Positions 16,943 to 19,664 of a stretch of 19,664 bases of DNA are shown here, one piece after another (position 1 is the first letter of the stretch; every line of letters starts with the position of its first letter). Location: assembly GCA_040901705.1 (NCBI GenBank), contig JBBDYI010000227.1, positions 1 through 19,664 on the forward strand, written 5' to 3'. The stretch is from PLA5 sp040901705. GTDB lineage: Bacteria > Planctomycetota > Planctomycetia > Pirellulales > PLA5. The translations under genes and the position numbers were made by a program. Below the pieces are notes generated by a model. That model was not told the origin of the DNA. It did not search any database and saw only the letters and a list, made by a program, of their open reading frames with translations.

Positions 16943-17078
16943 TTGTAGGGTGCTCTGCGAGCACCGGTTTGGGCCCTGCCGCACATGCACGATGCGCAAC
17001 GTGTTGTGCTAGTTGTCAACGGCCGCTGGTTCTTTCGACATCGGGTCTCGTGCGAGGTGCTCACAGAGCACCGTACAG
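16943..17078. repeat. Inverted pair of TGTAG-headed hairpin repeats upstream of coaB
   Basis: The arms at 16943-16965 and 17056-17078 are reverse complements at 20 of 23 positions. Each arm is itself a hairpin: GGTGCTC-TGC-GAGCACC (16949-16965) and GGTGCTC-ACA-GAGCACC (17056-17072). The outer ends read TTGTAG and, inverted, CTGTAC. The second arm overlaps the coaB ribosome-site region and ends 7 nt before its ATG. Confidence 0.85.
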
Positions 17079-17084
17079 GTTTCT

Positions 17085-17717
17085 ATGGCCCGCATCTTGA
17101 TCACTTCCGGGCCGACGCGGCAATACCTCGATCCTGTGCGGTATTTGACCAACGCCTCCAGCGGCCGCATGGGCCGCGCATTGGCCGAGGCGGCCCTCGC
17201 GCTGGGGCATCGGGTCGTCGTGGTCAGCGGACCGGTCGACGTGGAGTATCCCGCCGCGGCGGAGGTGCATCCGGTCACGTCGACCGAAGAGATGCTCGAC
17301 GTCTGCCGGCGGTTGTTTGGCGACTGCGACGGACTCATCGGCGCGGCCGCGCCGTGCGACTATTGCCCCATGCGGGTCGCGGAGCAGAAGATCGCCAAGA
17401 CCGGCGAGCCGCTGGCGCTGCACTTGGTCGAAACCGACGACGTCGTGGCGACCCTGGGGGCGAGCAAGCGGTCGGGCCAATGGTTGGTCGGCTTTGCGCT
17501 CGAGACCGAAGACCACCGGCTGCGGGCACTGGCCAAGGCCGAGAAGAAAAGTTGCGACCTGATGGTACTCAACGGGCCCGAGGCGATGAACTCAGCGGAG
17601 AACCGCGTCGAAGTGCTCGATCGCCAGGGAACGGTGGTCGCGGAGTTCGCGGGGTTGAAGGAAGATGTGGCGCTGGGGATCCTGCAGGTGATCCAAGAGC
17701 GGCTCGTTTCTCGTTAG
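17085..17717 (+). CDS. coaB: Phosphopantothenoylcysteine synthetase (stand-alone CoaB)
   Basis: A 210-residue enzyme that ligates 4'-phosphopantothenate and cysteine in coenzyme A synthesis. It starts directly with the CoaB Rossmann strand: MARILITSGPTRQYLDPVRY then TNASSGRMG (22-30), the family signature. AAAPCDYCP (87-95) corresponds to the usual AAVADYRP, EQKIAK (100-105) to the flexible KIKK loop, VGFALETED (135-143) to VGFAAETED and MVLNGP (160-165) to the Asn-containing nucleotide-contact strand. Most bacteria fuse CoaB to the flavoprotein decarboxylase CoaC. Here the CoaC half is absent and must be encoded elsewhere. The ATG at 17085 (AGG 5 nt upstream) is preferred over an upstream reading that runs through the hairpin repeat. 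Confidence 0.92.
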   Translation: MARILITSGPTRQYLDPVRYLTNASSGRMGRALAEAALALGHRVVVVSGPVDVEYPAAAEVHPVTSTEEMLDVCRRLFGDCDGLIGAAAPCDYCPMRVAEQKIAKTGEPLALHLVETDDVVATLGASKRSGQWLVGFALETEDHRLRALAKAEKKSCDLMVLNGPEAMNSAENRVEVLDRQGTVVAEFAGLKEDVALGILQVIQERLVSR

Positions 17718-17896
17718 CCAAAAGCCTGCGGTCGTTGCGACGGATCGATGCTCGGCGGCGAACCCGTCGCTGCCGGGCGGGCGTCCTTTCAATCGATTTT
17801 CCCCCTTACCGGCATTGGGCGCATCGCCGACAATCGATGTGGTTCCATCGCGCTCGTTCCGGCTAATCGTAGTGCTCGTGGAGTACGCCAGAATCC

Positions 17897-18997
17897 ATGT
17901 CCGCCGCCGTTACACACCCCGACATTGCAGAACGCGCCGTTGCAGATCGCGCCGTTGCATCGCCGTATGTCGTGCCGCGTGCGAAGCCGCTGGCGATCGG
18001 GCCGGTCGTCGTCGATCCGCCGATTCTTCAGGCTCCGATGGCCGGGTTTACGAACTACGCATTTCGCCAGATCGCCCGCGAGTTCGGCGGCATCGGCCTG
18101 CAAGCGACGGAGATGGTCCACGCCCGCGGCTTCCTCTGGATCGAGGACGTGAAGGAGGCGATTCCGGAGCGGCTGTGGGGCGTGATCGACGAGCCGCGGC
18201 CGCTGGCCGTGCAGATTTGGGACAACGATCCCGCGGCGCTGGCGGCGGTGGGAGCGAAGCTGGCTCACGAGTTCAAGGTCTCGGTGGTCGATATCAACTT
18301 CGGCTGCCCGGTGAAGCAGGTGACCGAAAAGGCCCACAGCGGTTCGTACTTGCTCAAGTGTCCGGAGCGGATGCAGGCGATCATCGAACGCGTGGTGGCG
18401 GCGTGTGCTCCGGTGCCGGTGACGGCGAAGATTCGCTTGGGCTGTACGCGGGACCAGATCAACGCCATCGACGTGGCCCAGGTCGTCGAGTCCGCCGGCG
18501 CGGCGGCGCTGACCGTGCATGGGCGGACCGCGCAGGACTACTTCAGCGGGTCGGCCGATTGGGAGCGGATTTCGGCGATCAAGCAGCATCTCAAACGAAT
18601 TCCGCTGATCGGCAACGGCGATCTCGATTCGGCCGAAAAAGTCGTCGAGGCGTTTCGCCGCTACGACGTCGACGGCGTGATGATCGCCCGCGCGTCGCTC
18701 GGCAAGCCGTGGCTGTTTCAGCAAGCCACGGCGGCGCTCCGCGGCGAACCGGTTCCGCCCGACCCAACTCCACTCGAACAGCGCGATCTCGTGTTGCACC
18801 ATTATCGGCTGGTCTGCCAGCGGTTCGGCGCGGAGAAGGGGACCGTGCTGATGCGGAAGTACGCGTGCTGCTACGCCCAAGGCCGGCCCGGTGCGCGTGA
18901 GTTCCGCACCCGCGTGGCGAACGTCGGCTCGCCAGAAGAGTTTCTCGAAGTGGTTGCCAGGTTCTTTCCAATTGCACCAGCCCGACGCGACGCCTAG
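17897..18997 (+). CDS. dusB: tRNA-dihydrouridine synthase, DusB type
   Basis: A 366-residue FMN enzyme that reduces uridines in the tRNA D loop. The TIM-barrel start ILQAPMAGFTNYAFR (43-57) binds FMN. Cys137 in DINFGCPVKQV is the catalytic acid. TAKIRLG (176-182) with Lys178, TVHGRTAQDYFSG (206-218) with His208 and Arg210, GNGDL (239-243) and ARASLGKPWLF (264-274) complete the FMN and substrate contacts. The C-terminal helical RNA-binding domain has the YACCYAQGRPGAREFR segment (MRKYACCY replaces the usual MRKHxxWY). The N-terminus carries about 35 extra residues before the barrel, encoded partly by a 15-bp tandem repeat. The ATG at 17897 has a weak ribosome site, and a later start near the barrel cannot be excluded. 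Confidence 0.94.
   Translation: MSAAVTHPDIAERAVADRAVASPYVVPRAKPLAIGPVVVDPPILQAPMAGFTNYAFRQIAREFGGIGLQATEMVHARGFLWIEDVKEAIPERLWGVIDEPRPLAVQIWDNDPAALAAVGAKLAHEFKVSVVDINFGCPVKQVTEKAHSGSYLLKCPERMQAIIERVVAACAPVPVTAKIRLGCTRDQINAIDVAQVVESAGAAALTVHGRTAQDYFSGSADWERISAIKQHLKRIPLIGNGDLDSAEKVVEAFRRYDVDGVMIARASLGKPWLFQQATAALRGEPVPPDPTPLEQRDLVLHHYRLVCQRFGAEKGTVLMRKYACCYAQGRPGAREFRTRVANVGSPEEFLEVVARFFPIAPARRDA
17925..17965 (+). repeat. 15-bp tandem repeat in the dusB 5' coding end
   Basis: The units 17925-17939 and 17940-17954 (TTGCAGAACGCGCCG and TTGCAGATCGCGCCG) differ at one base, and a third, partial unit follows (17955-17965). In frame they encode an AERAVADRAVA stretch in the poorly conserved N-terminal extension. 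Confidence 0.8.
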
Positions 18998-19664
18998 TGT
19001 TCCGTCCAAGTGAAACGGAAAGTTACGCGAGCGGGCTGCGTCCTCCTTCCGTTCCATTTGCACTCCGCACGTTGTTGCGGCGATATTCGTTTTCCGTTCG
19101 ACTCAGTCGTGCCGCGGCTCTCAGTTGTCAGTTGTGCCGCGGTCTCCCGACCGCCGCACCACCCCGACCGCAAGGTCTCCAATCCACCACCAAGGCCCAA
19201 AACCCTTCCGCCCTCCGCGGCTCCCGCGCCAAAAAAAAAACGAGCAATGTCAAACAATTCTCTCTTCCGAGCGGATCGAAAAGCCATCGTCAATCGTTCC
19301 CGGCACAAGTCATCGGCGTAAAACCTCGGTGTAAATCATCGCGGCGTCGCGCGAACCAATACTCCCGCGCAAAGCGTCGATCCGTCAATCCGGCAATCCG
19401 TCGGAACCTCGAATCATCGTGCCGCCCCGCGACCATACCAAATCCGTGGCCCAATTTTCACCAAAAAAGACAGACCACTCCGTCCCGACATCACGGACCG
19501 CGCGTCCAAATTCATCGCGCCGCGCCGTCACCTACCAACGCGCCGTGGGCGAAGCGCTAAGTCGCCGTGTTCCCACGAGTTCGCCACCATGAACGGCGAA
19601 ATCGCCGCAGGGTGCATGTCAGCTTTTGCGATGGCCCGTGATTTTGCGAAAAGGTCAATAGGGG
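18998..19664. other. 667-bp non-coding right edge with hairpin repeats
   Basis: No convincing gene on either strand. Contents seen: a direct repeat GTGCCGCGGCTCTC / GTGCCGCGGTCTCC (19109-19122 and 19134-19147), a hairpin (19134-19159), a run of ten A (19231-19240) and a small hairpin CGGCG-AAAT-CGCCG (about 19594-19607). Open frames here have compositions unlike the neighbouring genes and lack ribosome sites. Confidence 0.6.
19134..19159. repeat. Hairpin repeat with CGGTC/GACCG core
   Basis: The stem GTGC..GCGGTC/GACCGC..GCAC has one C-C mismatch and loop TCCC. The core is the same as in the element at 3900-3913, except for the loop (TCAC there). Confidence 0.6.

Noticed and set aside
17789..19063. 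424-residue minus-strand open frame opposite dusB
   Set aside because: It is the antisense of a complete, motif-bearing DusB gene and shows no domain; its CNGAICNGAF stretch is just the 15-bp repeat read backwards.
18994..19308. Minus-strand 104-residue frame with a glycine-rich middle
   Set aside because: It includes the A10 tract as a Phe run and repeated intergenic sequence, with no ribosome site or recognisable pattern.

Overview
The window looks like a chromosomal piece of a GC-rich planctomycete, most likely of the Pirellulales type. The case rests on gene content: a twin-arginine-exported DUF1501 protein, a secreted FAD-dependent oxidoreductase of the FAD_oxidored type, a secreted arylsulfatase with a C-terminal accessory domain, a cysteine-rich 'YTV' repeat protein of the kind linked to the planctomycete protein envelope, and orphan genes without long operons. 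A run of ten Ns at 265-274 marks an assembly gap, so bases 1-264 may not be truly adjacent to the rest.

Layout. From 310 to 9168 every protein gene is on the minus strand: a polytopic membrane protein, a UDP-sugar (probably UDP-glucuronate) 4-epimerase, two very small GTG-start genes (a lysine-rich 44-residue protein and a 41-residue single-span membrane protein), the YTV cysteine-rich protein, the arylsulfatase, a YbjN-like protein and the rRNA/tRNA methylase RlmN. A tRNA-Leu(GAG) gene lies on the plus strand at 3495-3578. At about 9.2 kb the strand switches. From 9313 to 18997 all protein genes are on the plus strand: hisD, the FAD-dependent oxidoreductase (6 nt after hisD), a FliN/SpoA-domain protein, an FtsX/MacB-type ABC permease, the DUF1501 protein, a stand-alone CoaB and a DusB-type tRNA-dihydrouridine synthase. 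The last 667 bases hold no convincing gene.

How they fit together. Housekeeping enzymes (hisD, coaB, rlmN, dusB, tRNA-Leu) are interleaved with exported or envelope proteins (sulfatase, FAD oxidoreductase, DUF1501, YTV protein). The only likely co-transcribed pair is hisD and the oxidoreductase. There is no defence island, CRISPR array, prophage or transposase gene.

The most interesting signals are outside the long genes. They include a family of short inverted repeats and hairpins, several starting with TGTAG. The DUF1501 gene has a promoter-proximal leader with two mutually exclusive hairpins. A sigma-28-like promoter lies upstream of the orphan FliN-like gene. An apparently leaderless rlmN promoter and a C-rich tract (possible G-quadruplex) lie between rlmN and hisD. 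The two small GTG-start genes are easily missed. All functional calls come from reading the translated sequence and recalling families; no database search was possible.
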